In this document: in pieces, positions 51,166 to 59,942 of the stretch | How the letters are laid out: each line of letters opens with the position of its first letter | Numbering within the stretch: the first letter of the stretch is position 1 | Assembly: GCA_035593725.1 (NCBI GenBank) | Contig: DAOSZN010000009.1 | Span: 11,793 to 75,792, forward strand | Direction: 5' to 3' | Length of the DNA: 64,000 nt | From: UBA4971 sp029551185 | Lineage (GTDB): Bacteria; Bacillota; SHA-98; UBA4971 | Program-made: the position numbers and the translations under genes | The notes under the pieces: generated by a model | Database searches by the model: none | What the model was told of the DNA's origin: nothing | Seen by the model: only the letters and a program-made list of their open reading frames with translations

Positions 51166-53574
51166 CTATCTTCCACGCACTAAAACCACGGTTGCCCCGT
51201 CACCGCCTTCAGACAGCCCCCCGGGCAACGCTTCATCTACATGAGGATGTTCCTTCAGAAACTTGCGCACTGCTTGCTTTAAAGCTCCTGTCCCTTTCCC
51301 GTGAATAATCCTTACTCTCTTTAATCCTGCAAGACAAACGTCATCCAGGTACTTATCTACGTCAGCTATGGCTTCTTCCACAGTATGCCCACGTACATCA
51401 AGCTCCATGGAGACAGCGGATGCTTTTTCACGGGTAATGGGTGAGAGATAAACCTGTCCTGTATACGAAGGCTTCTTACGACAATCCTCGCCTTCCGGCA
51501 CGTACAGATCTTTACGAGACACTAAGACCTTCAGTCCGCCCACTTGAACTTCCACATCATCACCTTCGCCGGACACCCAGTTAATTTGACCTACCTGACC
51601 CAATTTGCCCACGAAAACCTCGGCGCCTACTTCTATTTCATCGGGATTCAAAGGTCTTACACTATCTATCTCTCCCCTTGCAATATCTTGCCCGGATAAC
51701 TCCTCCTCGATGGGACGTCCTCTCTCCGAGACTTCCTTCAGTGCTTCCCTTGCCTTGCGCGCTTCATCATCAATGGCACTCATTTGCAGCTGAGAACTCT
51801 TGCGCAATTCTTTAATAATGGCAGCTATATCAGCCTTTGCCTGCGCTAACATGGTGTCAGCTTCCGTCTTTGCCTTTCTTAAGATTTCAAGTCTGGCCTC
51901 TTCTATCTGTTTAACCTCAATTTCCTGCCTCTGCCTCAGTCTTTGCTGCTCCTCCCTGGCTTTCTCGGCTTCCTCTTTTTCTGCTTCCAGTTCCTCCATA
52001 GTTCGCTTCATTTCCGCTATGATGGAGTCAACCTGAATCCTGTCCTCTCCAAGGTAGTTACAGGCAGTATTGATTACCTCTTCAGGCAATCCAAGCCTGG
52101 AAGCTACGGCAAGGGCGCATGACCCTCCCGGCAATCCCATAATCAACCGATACGTAGGTTCCAATGTTTCAACGTCAAATTCGCACGATGCGTTTTCCGC
52201 TCCTTCGTATTCATAAGCGAATGTCTTCAGTTCACTGAGATGGGTTGTGACCACGGTGGAGGCACCCCGTTCGTGTAGATATTTCAAGATTGCCACACCC
52301 AAGGCTGCCCCTTCCCGAGGATCAGTACCTGCGCCGAGTTCATCCAAGAGAACCAAGGAGCTTGAGTCCGCCTGCTCCATAATCTTTACTATATGAGTCA
52401 TATGCGAAGAGAACGTAGACAGGCTCTGCTCAATGCTCTGTTCATCGCCGATATCAGCGAAAACTTGAGAGAATACCGGCACTTTCGTCCCGGATAACGC
52501 CGGAATGTGAAGACCTGCCAAAGTCATAAGGGCAAACAGCCCTATAGTTTTCAAAGTGACAGTCTTGCCCCCTGTATTCGGGCCGGTCACTACTAAGGTT
52601 CTAAAGTCCTTCCCAAGTTCTACATCAATAGGGACAACATCACCTGAGAGAAGCGGATGCCTACCTTGACGAATTCTAAGGTATCCTTTATTGTCCACGT
52701 CAGGTTCCTGGGCTTTCATGTCAAGGCTGAGCCTGCCTTTGGCTAAAGCAAAGTCTATGGCACCGAGAATGCTCACGGTGTCAAGGATCTCAACACTTGC
52801 ACCACTCACCGCAAAAGACAGCTTTTGGAGGATCCTCTCGACTTCCTCCTTCTCCTTCCCTGCGAGTTGTGTCAGCTCATTGTTAAGGTCTACTATGGGC
52901 ATGGGTTCAATAAAGAGAGTCTGGCCGCTTTGAGACCTGTCATGGACTATCCCGGGCACAGAAGTCCGCGCTTCCTGCTTCACAGGAACCACGAACCTCC
53001 CTGAACGCAGGGTAATAATGGGTTCCTGGAGATAGCGAACAGACTGCTCAGACTTGATAATGGAATCGAGCTTCTCACGAATCCTGTTGTTTACTGCACG
53101 TATTTGCGATCTTATCCTAGCCAGCTCACAACTGGCATGATCCACCACGTTGCCGTACTCGTCAATACACCGTTCAATTTCCTTGACAATACCGGGCTGT
53201 GGAGTAATCCCTTCAGCATACTCTCTGAGAATCGCAAACTCTCCGCCCAGTCCTGTGATGAACTTCCTAAGTCTCATGGCTGCTCCAAGGGTCGATGAAA
53301 CGTCCAGGAGCTCCTCAGGGGTGAGAGTTCCTCCGATAGCAGCCCGCTCTACGAAGCTGCGAATGTCACGGACACCCCCAAGGGACACATCCCTACCTGC
53401 AGACAGGATTGCTCTGCCTTCAGTAGTCTCTTTCTGTCTCCTCCTAACCTCATGAAGATCGGTTACAGGTCGAAGGCTGTCCGCAAGTTCCTTCCCTAAG
53501 TTGGTTGCAGCAAGGGCCTTAAGGCGGTCTTTTATCTTATGAAATTCCAGCACTCGAACTGATCTCTCATCCAA
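51166..53574 (-). CDS. mutS2: MutS2 family protein (endonuclease / ribosome-collision factor)
   Basis: An 802-residue protein. MutS-core levers and clamp are followed by the ATPase (Walker A TGPNTGGKTVTLKTIG near residue 330, Walker B VLLDELGAGTDPREG), a long coiled coil near residues 510-610 and a C-terminal Smr domain with LDVRGHTVEEA and HGKGTGALKQAV near residue 725. Family knowledge: MutS2 limits recombination and in Bacillus acts on collided ribosomes. TTG start with AGGGGG 9 bases upstream. A hairpin lies at its own promoter (53586-53621). Confidence 0.94.
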   Translation of the reverse strand: MDERSVRVLEFHKIKDRLKALAATNLGKELADSLRPVTDLHEVRRRQKETTEGRAILSAGRDVSLGGVRDIRSFVERAAIGGTLTPEELLDVSSTLGAAMRLRKFITGLGGEFAILREYAEGITPQPGIVKEIERCIDEYGNVVDHASCELARIRSQIRAVNNRIREKLDSIIKSEQSVRYLQEPIITLRSGRFVVPVKQEARTSVPGIVHDRSQSGQTLFIEPMPIVDLNNELTQLAGKEKEEVERILQKLSFAVSGASVEILDTVSILGAIDFALAKGRLSLDMKAQEPDVDNKGYLRIRQGRHPLLSGDVVPIDVELGKDFRTLVVTGPNTGGKTVTLKTIGLFALMTLAGLHIPALSGTKVPVFSQVFADIGDEQSIEQSLSTFSSHMTHIVKIMEQADSSSLVLLDELGAGTDPREGAALGVAILKYLHERGASTVVTTHLSELKTFAYEYEGAENASCEFDVETLEPTYRLIMGLPGGSCALAVASRLGLPEEVINTACNYLGEDRIQVDSIIAEMKRTMEELEAEKEEAEKAREEQQRLRQRQEIEVKQIEEARLEILRKAKTEADTMLAQAKADIAAIIKELRKSSQLQMSAIDDEARKAREALKEVSERGRPIEEELSGQDIARGEIDSVRPLNPDEIEVGAEVFVGKLGQVGQINWVSGEGDDVEVQVGGLKVLVSRKDLYVPEGEDCRKKPSYTGQVYLSPITREKASAVSMELDVRGHTVEEAIADVDKYLDDVCLAGLKRVRIIHGKGTGALKQAVRKFLKEHPHVDEALPGGLSEGGDGATVVLVRGR

Positions 53575-53585
53575 ATCGGCAAACC

Positions 53586-53630
53586 CCCTGACACGGGCTG
53601 ATATTTCATCAGCTGTCAGGGATTATTATA
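53586..53630 (-). promoter_or_regulatory. mutS2 promoter with hairpin at the 5' end of the mRNA
   Basis: Minus strand TATAAT (53625-53630) is followed directly by an inverted repeat: CCCTGACA pairs with TGTCAGGG (53586-53621) with an inner GCTGAT/ATCAGC stem. The predicted mRNA would begin with this hairpin, a known way to protect a message from 5' decay. The -35 is poor (TGTTTT, 17 bases upstream). Confidence 0.5.
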
Positions 53631-53657
53631 ACATTACGGGCGCTAGGAAAACAGCTT

Positions 53658-54248
53658 TCAGTGGGCAGGCGGTCTCTCAATGCTGACCTCAGGAAATTCG
53701 TCCGGTTCCGCTTGAGCCTCGTGCTCCAGGACACTTCGGGCAGCCTGCTTCACAGCTTCATCCCTGGCATTTTCTGCAAGCCAAGCGACATATCCGGGAT
53801 CCTGACGTGCCACATGTCCAAGGGGTTTTCGGACGTACTTGCCAAAGGTGAGAATCAGATCCCCAGGATTATCAGGAACGGATATTTCATCCGAAAGAAG
53901 GGTATCGCCAAGCTCCTCCAAGGCCACCATGTCTATACCTACAGCATCTCTCATAGCCCTGGCCTTCGCTCTTGTCGCAGCCATTCTCAAGAGGTGGGGT
54001 TGTATCGCCCGGTTTACACTTTCAGGCGACGCATCCCCAATTTCCGTAAATATCCCGTCTTCAGTTTCAATTTCTGCCTCTACTACGCCGTACATTCCGT
54101 TATCCATAGAAGGGATCTGAATGACTCGGGTGCTGATACGCTTTAACCCACGCTGTCTTGCAAGTTCCAGAAGACCTCCGTATAGAACGTAGTCTCTACC
54201 TTGGAGGGTCTTGATGAATCGCTCACGGAATTCCTTTGAAAGCTCCAT
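53658..54248 (-). CDS. Rad52-like/ExoX C-terminal-like two-part protein (hypothetical)
   Basis: About 196 residues. Residues 25-110 contain VVEAEIETEDGIFTEIGDAS followed by the helix LRMAATRAKARAMRDAVGI, a pattern like Rad52/Redbeta-type single-strand annealing proteins. Residues 130-170 (LILTFGKYVRKPLGHVARQD then PGYVAWLAENARDEAVKQAA) look like the small C-terminal module of exodeoxyribonuclease X and related DNA-processing proteins. Assignment is from motif resemblance only. ATG at 54248 has AGGTGG 8 bases upstream. It starts immediately after DUF421 and lies before mutS2, so a role in DNA transactions is plausible. Confidence 0.6.
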   Translation of the reverse strand: MELSKEFRERFIKTLQGRDYVLYGGLLELARQRGLKRISTRVIQIPSMDNGMYGVVEAEIETEDGIFTEIGDASPESVNRAIQPHLLRMAATRAKARAMRDAVGIDMVALEELGDTLLSDEISVPDNPGDLILTFGKYVRKPLGHVARQDPGYVAWLAENARDEAVKQAARSVLEHEAQAEPDEFPEVSIERPPAH

Positions 54249-54260
54249 AGTGGGTACCAC

Positions 54261-54965
54261 CTATTCCTTAGTTTTCAGATCGCGGAGTTCAGCACTTTCT
54301 TTCTTCACAACATATAGTTCCCCGGATGTGTCCAGACTTGCAAGTAACACATCATGAGGATCCTTTACGCCCTTTTTTCTTAATTCTTCCTTAAGCCACG
54401 CCATGGTAAGCCCAAGCTGATTCAGGTACTTGTACTTTATTTCTCCGTCTGTGATAAGGGGGTAAGGCAGACCTTCATATGAAGTTGTGATCCCGAGATC
54501 CCTGGGAGTTACAGGCCTTGCTTGAGACTTCATAATCACGCTCAATCTGCCTGATCCTTCCAGGATAGCAAACTCCACATCTTGGATATTGGGTACATCC
54601 TTCTCACGTAACCCTGATAATAGGTCATCTATGTTATAACGGAGTTCCCTTAACGCGCCTTCTAAGATCTTCCCGTCTCTCACAACAATGGAGGATTTTC
54701 CACTGATTAAGGATCTGGCCTTTTCACTCTTTAATGTCATGAATGCGAACACCACCTCGGCAATGGCCAATACAACAATGGGAATGACTGCATCATGTAT
54801 GTGAATTGACCTCTCTTCCAGGGGCATAGCTGCAAGGTCCGCAATCATGATAGCCACAACAAGGTCAAAGGGAGACAATTGCCCGATTTCCCTCTTCCCC
54901 ATCACCCTCGTGACAAAGAGCACAAACACGTACATGAATACTGTTTTGAACACAGTGGAAAGCAT
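54261..54965 (-). CDS. DUF421 (YetF-like) membrane protein
   Basis: About 234 residues with three N-terminal membrane helices: VFMYVFVLFVTRVMGKREIG (family signature GKREIGQLSPFDLVVAIMIAD), AVIPIVVLAIAEVVFAFM, and a cytoplasmic domain of about 150 residues (SLISGKSSIVVRDGKILEGA, LREKDVPNIQDVEFAILE). DUF421 proteins such as B. subtilis YetF occur in spore-formers, with unclear function. ATG at 54965 has GGAGGGG 9 bases upstream. Confidence 0.88.
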   Translation of the reverse strand: MLSTVFKTVFMYVFVLFVTRVMGKREIGQLSPFDLVVAIMIADLAAMPLEERSIHIHDAVIPIVVLAIAEVVFAFMTLKSEKARSLISGKSSIVVRDGKILEGALRELRYNIDDLLSGLREKDVPNIQDVEFAILEGSGRLSVIMKSQARPVTPRDLGITTSYEGLPYPLITDGEIKYKYLNQLGLTMAWLKEELRKKGVKDPHDVLLASLDTSGELYVVKKESAELRDLKTKE

Positions 54966-55086
54966 CTGCAAACACCCCTCCGCCCTTACTTTTCAGGCGC
55001 CGGTGCTTCTCGATTGTAGTATGAGTGCAATCTCCGACATGTATTCCGCATGTGTGATTTTTGAAGGAATAGAAGCTTGTATGCAG

Positions 55087-56817
55087 TCAGGCTCTCATAC
55101 GACGTCTTTTGAGCCAATCTTGGAGCTTTGACAGATGCCAAGTGTTGATTACGTGAGGCTGTTCAAGCCACGCACGCCTTGCAACATCTAAGCCATATGA
55201 CATAAACCGGAGTTCATTCACATTATGAGCGTCAGTGTTAATGACGATGCAGGCGCCTGCTTCCTTTGCCTTCCTGGCCCATGTGGAATCCAAGTCCAGT
55301 CTTTCAGGGTACGCGTTAATCTCCAAAGCCACATTGTGCCGAACCGCTTCCTGAATGACTGTATCCATATTTACATCATAGCCTAAACGCCTGCCGAGCA
55401 CGCGTCCTGTGGGGTGGGCAATAATGTCTACACTTCCGCTTTGAATTGCCTTTACTATTCGACCTGTCATAACACCTTCAGGCTGACCGAAAGCACTATG
55501 CACGCTCGCCACGACTATGTCAAAGTGAGAAAGGATCGAATCAGGGTAATCGAGGCTGCCGTCTTTTAGAATCTTAAGCTCAATCCCAGACAACACATGG
55601 ATTCCGGCAAATCTGTCCCGAAGTCGGCCTAAAGCCTCCAGCTGCTTCATGTGCTTCGTCTCCGAAAGTCCTCTCGCAACCTTCAGGGATTTCGAATGAT
55701 CAGTGATTGCAATATATTCATATCCTAAGGCCTTAGCTGCTTCCACCATAGACTCGGGAGATTCTCTACCGTCACTCCAATTTGTGTGCATATGAAGGTC
55801 CCCAAGGATATCGCCGGCAACCAAAAGCCTAGGCAAACGCCGCTCCAAAGCAGCGTCGATTTCACCTGTCATCTCACGCAGCTCAGGCGGAATATACTCC
55901 ATCCCCAGGGCTTCGTATATATCTGCCTCACTTATCGCACCCTGCTTTTTGCCTGTCTCATAAAAAAGACCGTCTCCGGAGAGCCTGAGCCCTAGCTTAC
56001 GTGCAACAGACTTAAGACCTGCGTAGTGTAGCTTTGAACCTGTTGTCGCCAAAAGTGCGAATGGAAACTCCTCCGGTCTCACAATAGAGACATCTATCTC
56101 CACATCACCTTCAGCAGTAAACGTAACCCTATCTTCATCAGAAAAGCACGTGCCAAGGAACCCGCTCCATGATCTTATGAGATCCGGGATACCGGATGAA
56201 TCTTCGATCCCAAGGACTATGTCTACATCGCCGCAGGTTTCTTTGCGTCTTCTTACGCTGCCTGCCGCAGCTATCTCACTAACTTCGGTATGAGAACTTA
56301 TGAAATCAATAAGGCTCGCACTGAGCCTGTCTGCAATTGCAAGAGGGATGCGAGCCATATCTTCTTCTTTTAGTTTTTCCATAGCTCTCAGTATGTTTTC
56401 CTCCGACTTTTGTCCCATGCCCGGGAGCGTTCTTAACTTTCCGGATCGGGCAGCTTCTTCCAGTTGGTCAATACCGGCGACTCCAAGCTCGCGAAATATC
56501 AAAGATGCAGTCTTTGGGCCTATTCCAGGCACCTTTGTCATATCCATCACTCCGGGAGGATACTCCGCCCTTAAGTCTTCCAGCGCCTTGAGAGTTCCAG
56601 AGTCAGCAATCTCCAGAGTCTTCTCCTCGATAGCTGTACCTATTCCTTGAATGTTCTTGAGCTGCCCTTCCCGGGCAAGTTGAGCCGCGTCTTCACTGAG
56701 ACTTTCGAGAGTATCAGCAGCTCGTCTGTAAGCTCTGATCTTAAACGGGTTTTCTCCTTTCAGCTCCAAATAATCTGCAAGCTCACGGAAAACCGCAGCG
56801 AATCCGGCGTTAGCCAC
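55087..56817 (-). CDS. polX: DNA polymerase X (PolX)
   Basis: A 576-residue bacterial family-X polymerase with an N-terminal 8-kDa-like helical region, two helix-hairpin-helix elements (IQGIGTAIEEKTLEI and VPGIGPKTASLIFREL), a nucleotidyltransferase core with RKETCGDVDIVLG (catalytic aspartates), and a C-terminal PHP domain (GDLHMHTNWSDGRES, AITDHSKSL and VINTDAHN) with exonuclease and AP-endonuclease activity. It fills gaps in base-excision repair. GTG start with CAGGGGG upstream. Confidence 0.94.
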   Translation of the reverse strand: MANAGFAAVFRELADYLELKGENPFKIRAYRRAADTLESLSEDAAQLAREGQLKNIQGIGTAIEEKTLEIADSGTLKALEDLRAEYPPGVMDMTKVPGIGPKTASLIFRELGVAGIDQLEEAARSGKLRTLPGMGQKSEENILRAMEKLKEEDMARIPLAIADRLSASLIDFISSHTEVSEIAAAGSVRRRKETCGDVDIVLGIEDSSGIPDLIRSWSGFLGTCFSDEDRVTFTAEGDVEIDVSIVRPEEFPFALLATTGSKLHYAGLKSVARKLGLRLSGDGLFYETGKKQGAISEADIYEALGMEYIPPELREMTGEIDAALERRLPRLLVAGDILGDLHMHTNWSDGRESPESMVEAAKALGYEYIAITDHSKSLKVARGLSETKHMKQLEALGRLRDRFAGIHVLSGIELKILKDGSLDYPDSILSHFDIVVASVHSAFGQPEGVMTGRIVKAIQSGSVDIIAHPTGRVLGRRLGYDVNMDTVIQEAVRHNVALEINAYPERLDLDSTWARKAKEAGACIVINTDAHNVNELRFMSYGLDVARRAWLEQPHVINTWHLSKLQDWLKRRRMRA

Positions 56818-56847
56818 GAAAACAACCCCCTGTTAAACTCGATTCAC

Positions 56848-57435
56848 CTATACAGTATCCCCTTTTTTTGTCTTATTGCCGGGTTTTGTCGGAAAGGGAG
56901 GGGCTGCCTTTTCATTAGGACTTGCGTTATCCGGGTTTGTCAGGTACGGAATCCCTCCCGGAAAGACATCCTCAAGGCTTCTGAAGACTATAGGAGATAG
57001 ATTCATCAATTCCCTGGCGATAGACGAGCTGTCTATCGCCAGGCGCGCACCCTCAAAGGGAAGCGCATAAACCATGAGCAACACAATCATAACAAGGAAA
57101 GCTCCTTTGGCAAAGCCAAAAAGCGCGCCTCCTAAGGAGTCAAGTATAGACACAGGCGAATACTTTACAAGCCTACCCCAGATCCATCCAAAAACTGAAA
57201 TTGTCAGTACCACACCGAGACAGACTGCCGCAAACCCAAGAATAACGGCAATTCCTTCAGGAACAGCAAAATAGCGGAGGATATAGTCTGATGCCACATC
57301 GTAATATTGCAGGGCCAAGATTACTGAGGCAATCAGTCCTACAAGGCCTAGGATTTGCCTCACAAAACCTTTTCTAAGTCCCGCAACACCCATCAGCCCG
57401 ACGAAAACCAAGATCACGAGGCTAAGCCAATCCAT
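56848..57435 (-). CDS. cvpA: CvpA family membrane protein
   Basis: A 195-residue protein with four membrane helices and the CvpA pattern: LVFVGLMGVAGLRKGFVRQIL at the start, VFGWIWGRLVKYSPVSILDSL near residue 80, and GALFGFAKGAFLVMIVLLMV near residue 103. CvpA was named for colicin V production in E. coli, but its general role is unknown. The C-terminal tail is polar. ATG start behind GGGGGAG, 17 bases after zapA. Confidence 0.88.
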   Translation of the reverse strand: MDWLSLVILVFVGLMGVAGLRKGFVRQILGLVGLIASVILALQYYDVASDYILRYFAVPEGIAVILGFAAVCLGVVLTISVFGWIWGRLVKYSPVSILDSLGGALFGFAKGAFLVMIVLLMVYALPFEGARLAIDSSSIARELMNLSPIVFRSLEDVFPGGIPYLTNPDNASPNEKAAPPFPTKPGNKTKKGDTV

Positions 57436-57452
57436 TTCAGCTCCCCCTTTTT

Positions 57453-57740
57453 CTACCTTACATCCTCCACGAGGCGCATGAGCTCCTCATAACGGCGCCT
57501 TGCTTTCTTGAGATCATCAGCTAGGGAGAGGCAAACCAGAATAGCCGCTTGGCTTCGAGAAAGGCGCGGATTCATGGCAAGGGCAGCCTTCATCCGCTCA
57601 TCCACTGATTCTGCTAACTCCTTTATATGATCAGTTTCAGCATCAGAACGGATAATATATTCTTCCCCCATAATATTGACTGTAACCCGATTCTTTTTCC
57701 CGGTGGGTTCGATTTCTTCATAGGCCTCTTGGCCCGGCAA
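57453..57740 (-). CDS. zapA: Cell division protein ZapA
   Basis: About 95 residues. ZapA promotes Z-ring bundling by FtsZ. The protein is recognisable from NRVTVNIMGEEYIIRSDAET through HIKELAESVDERMKAALAMN to the C-terminal coiled coil (AAILVCLSLADDLKKARRRY). I prefer TTG at 57740, preceded by GGAGGTG at 8 bases. In-frame GTG/ATG codons up to 57770 would add up to ten residues and have no ribosome site. It is followed by cvpA, as in many Bacillota. Confidence 0.88.
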   Translation of the reverse strand: MPGQEAYEEIEPTGKKNRVTVNIMGEEYIIRSDAETDHIKELAESVDERMKAALAMNPRLSRSQAAILVCLSLADDLKKARRRYEELMRLVEDVR

Positions 57741-57821
57741 ACCCATCACCTCCATGGCGCCTGTGGTCACAGCTATTGATTCGACTTTCTTTTGCCATTA
57801 CCTTCTGCATACATGGAGGTA

Positions 57822-59924
57822 TTAGTCCTGACTTCGAATAGAAGCCCCCACTCCTTGCGCAAGGTTCTCAACTATTCGGGCATGAACCGCTCCTACCTCT
57901 TCATCCGTAAGTGTGCGGTCAAGACTCCGATAGGTTATTGAATAAGCCAGGCTCTTGTGGCCGGGAGGAACTTGGGGTCCCACATATACGTCAAATAGAT
58001 TTACTCGCTCAACAAGGCCGGCGCCTGCCTCCCATATCCTGTCCTCAACTCTTCCGCTCTCTATGTCTTCTTCCACAATAACAGCTATATCTCTGCTAAC
58101 TGCAGGGAACCTCGGAAGAGGTTTGACTTCCAGATCTCCCGGCATGCTAAGGAGAAGCTTCTCTAAGTCCAGTTCAGCCAAATATGCTCTTTTGCTAAGG
58201 CCCAGAATCTCACTGACTGTCGGATGGAGTTCCCCAAAGCAACCGATATCCTTACTGTCTATCACTAATCTGGCAGCCCTTCCCGGATGCAATGTAGGAT
58301 GGACCATCTTCTCAAACCTATATCTGGAAATCCCGAGACTTTCAAGAAGCCTTTCAATGATACCTTTCATGTGAAAGAAATCGACGTCCGGCGTCTGATT
58401 TGTCCATGTAGGCTCCTCGAGCTTTCCCATGAGCGCAAGGCCGATCATCTTCCGCTCATCCGGGAGATTGGCTTCTCTCCCTGATTCCTTTTTGACTTCC
58501 TCTACGTAGCGTCTTCGGAAAACCTTACCCGCTTCATAGATAGCCACATCATCCCGTTGCCTCGACGCGTTCCTTGCAAGAACATCAACGAGACTCACAA
58601 AGAGCGTTGTTCGTAGCATCGTATGTTCACTGGAAATAGGATTGCTAATCTGTACCTTATAGCGTTCAATGTCCTTTTCAGGAAGCCTTAACTCAGAGCA
58701 GGCAGCCTCTGACGTAAAAGTCATGGTGTCCACCTCTGTAAGGCCTGAGCCCCTGAGAATCTCGCCTACCTTAGACTCCAAACGCCTTACCGGATTCAGC
58801 CGTATCTCAGGCGGCGCTCCTTTGGGGATCGTATGAGGGATCTTGTCATACCCATAAATACGCGCAATCTCTTCCACAAGATCCTCTTCTTGACGTACAT
58901 CCATTCTGTGGTTAGGAACAAGCACGCGACATGAATCCTCATTCCATTCATCCAAGATAAATCCCAATCTCATCAGAATTGACTTCATCTCGTTTTGGTC
59001 TATGTCGATCCCGAGCAAGCGATTGACTCTGGCGGGACGGAGACGAATGTGAACAGGGGTTTCAAGTCCCGGATACTCATCAATCCTGCCTACAGCGACT
59101 TTTCCCACTTTGAGCTCAGCCATGAGAGCTGCAGCCCGATCTATGCCTAATCTGGCGTTCTCAGGCCACACACCCCTGGAAAACCGCATAGAAGCCTCTG
59201 TCCTCATTTTAAGTCTGCGTGATGTCCTCCATACGCTCACAGAATCAAAAGCTGCGGCCTCAAGAAGCACCTGGGTGGTGGATTCCTCAACCTCAGTATC
59301 TGCGCCTCCCATTACTCCTGCAATTGCCACCGGGGATGTAGCATTCGATATAACCAACATATCCCCACTCAATTCACGGGGCTCCCCGTCAATGGTTGTC
59401 ATAGACTCTCCGCTGCGCGCCCGTCTTACTACTATAGTACTGTCGCGGATACGGTCCAAGTCGAAAGCATGGAGAGGCTGACCAAGTTCGAGCATAACGT
59501 AGTTAGTAATATCCACCACGTTATTAACCGGACGAATACCGCATGAGATGAGCCTCTTCTGCATCCATCCGGGTGACGGGCCGATATTTACCTCTGTTAC
59601 CACACGTGCAACATAACGCTTACACAAGTCCTCGGAGATAATCTTCACTGTTGCAAGCCCGTCTATCGCCGGACCTTCCTCCTTTACGACAAGGCCAGGA
59701 TGTTTCAGCTCGAGGCCGAGAGTAGCTGCTGCCTCCCGAGCTATGCCGAAGACATTAAGGCAGTCAGCGCGATCGTGCGTAATTTCAAAATCAAATACAG
59801 TATCCTCCCCTTCCCCGATCAATGATTCGCAAGCGGTCCCGCTTGAAGTAAGCGCCTCTGCTACATCACCCGGAAGAGGAAGCCCCGGAACATATTCAGC
59901 TAACCATTTATATGGGACAAGCAT
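57822..59924 (-). CDS. pheT: Phenylalanyl-tRNA synthetase beta subunit, short form without EMAP domain
   Basis: A 700-residue subunit, about 100 shorter than normal. The N-terminal B1 domain runs VPYKWLAEYVPGLPLPGDVA, and goes directly to the B3/B4 region with EITHDRADCLNVFGIAREAA near residue 45; in ordinary PheT the tRNA-binding EMAP/B2 domain is inserted between these. The B3 to B8 parts (GIRPVNNVVDITNYVMLELG, RLKMRTEASMRFSRGV, ARIYGYDKIP and the C-terminal anticodon-binding RNP domain with FPAVSRDIAVIVEE) are intact. ATG start with GGGAGG upstream, 18 bases after pheS. The frame is open, so the lack is a deletion of a domain and not a frameshift. Confidence 0.94.
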   Translation of the reverse strand: MLVPYKWLAEYVPGLPLPGDVAEALTSSGTACESLIGEGEDTVFDFEITHDRADCLNVFGIAREAAATLGLELKHPGLVVKEEGPAIDGLATVKIISEDLCKRYVARVVTEVNIGPSPGWMQKRLISCGIRPVNNVVDITNYVMLELGQPLHAFDLDRIRDSTIVVRRARSGESMTTIDGEPRELSGDMLVISNATSPVAIAGVMGGADTEVEESTTQVLLEAAAFDSVSVWRTSRRLKMRTEASMRFSRGVWPENARLGIDRAAALMAELKVGKVAVGRIDEYPGLETPVHIRLRPARVNRLLGIDIDQNEMKSILMRLGFILDEWNEDSCRVLVPNHRMDVRQEEDLVEEIARIYGYDKIPHTIPKGAPPEIRLNPVRRLESKVGEILRGSGLTEVDTMTFTSEAACSELRLPEKDIERYKVQISNPISSEHTMLRTTLFVSLVDVLARNASRQRDDVAIYEAGKVFRRRYVEEVKKESGREANLPDERKMIGLALMGKLEEPTWTNQTPDVDFFHMKGIIERLLESLGISRYRFEKMVHPTLHPGRAARLVIDSKDIGCFGELHPTVSEILGLSKRAYLAELDLEKLLLSMPGDLEVKPLPRFPAVSRDIAVIVEEDIESGRVEDRIWEAGAGLVERVNLFDVYVGPQVPPGHKSLAYSITYRSLDRTLTDEEVGAVHARIVENLAQGVGASIRSQD

Positions 59925-59942
59925 TAAAGGAACCTCCCTTTA

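Noticed and set aside
57822..59924. Frameshifted PheT
   Set aside because: No remnants of the EMAP domain were found in other frames near the junction (about 59800), and the frame is open from start to stop.
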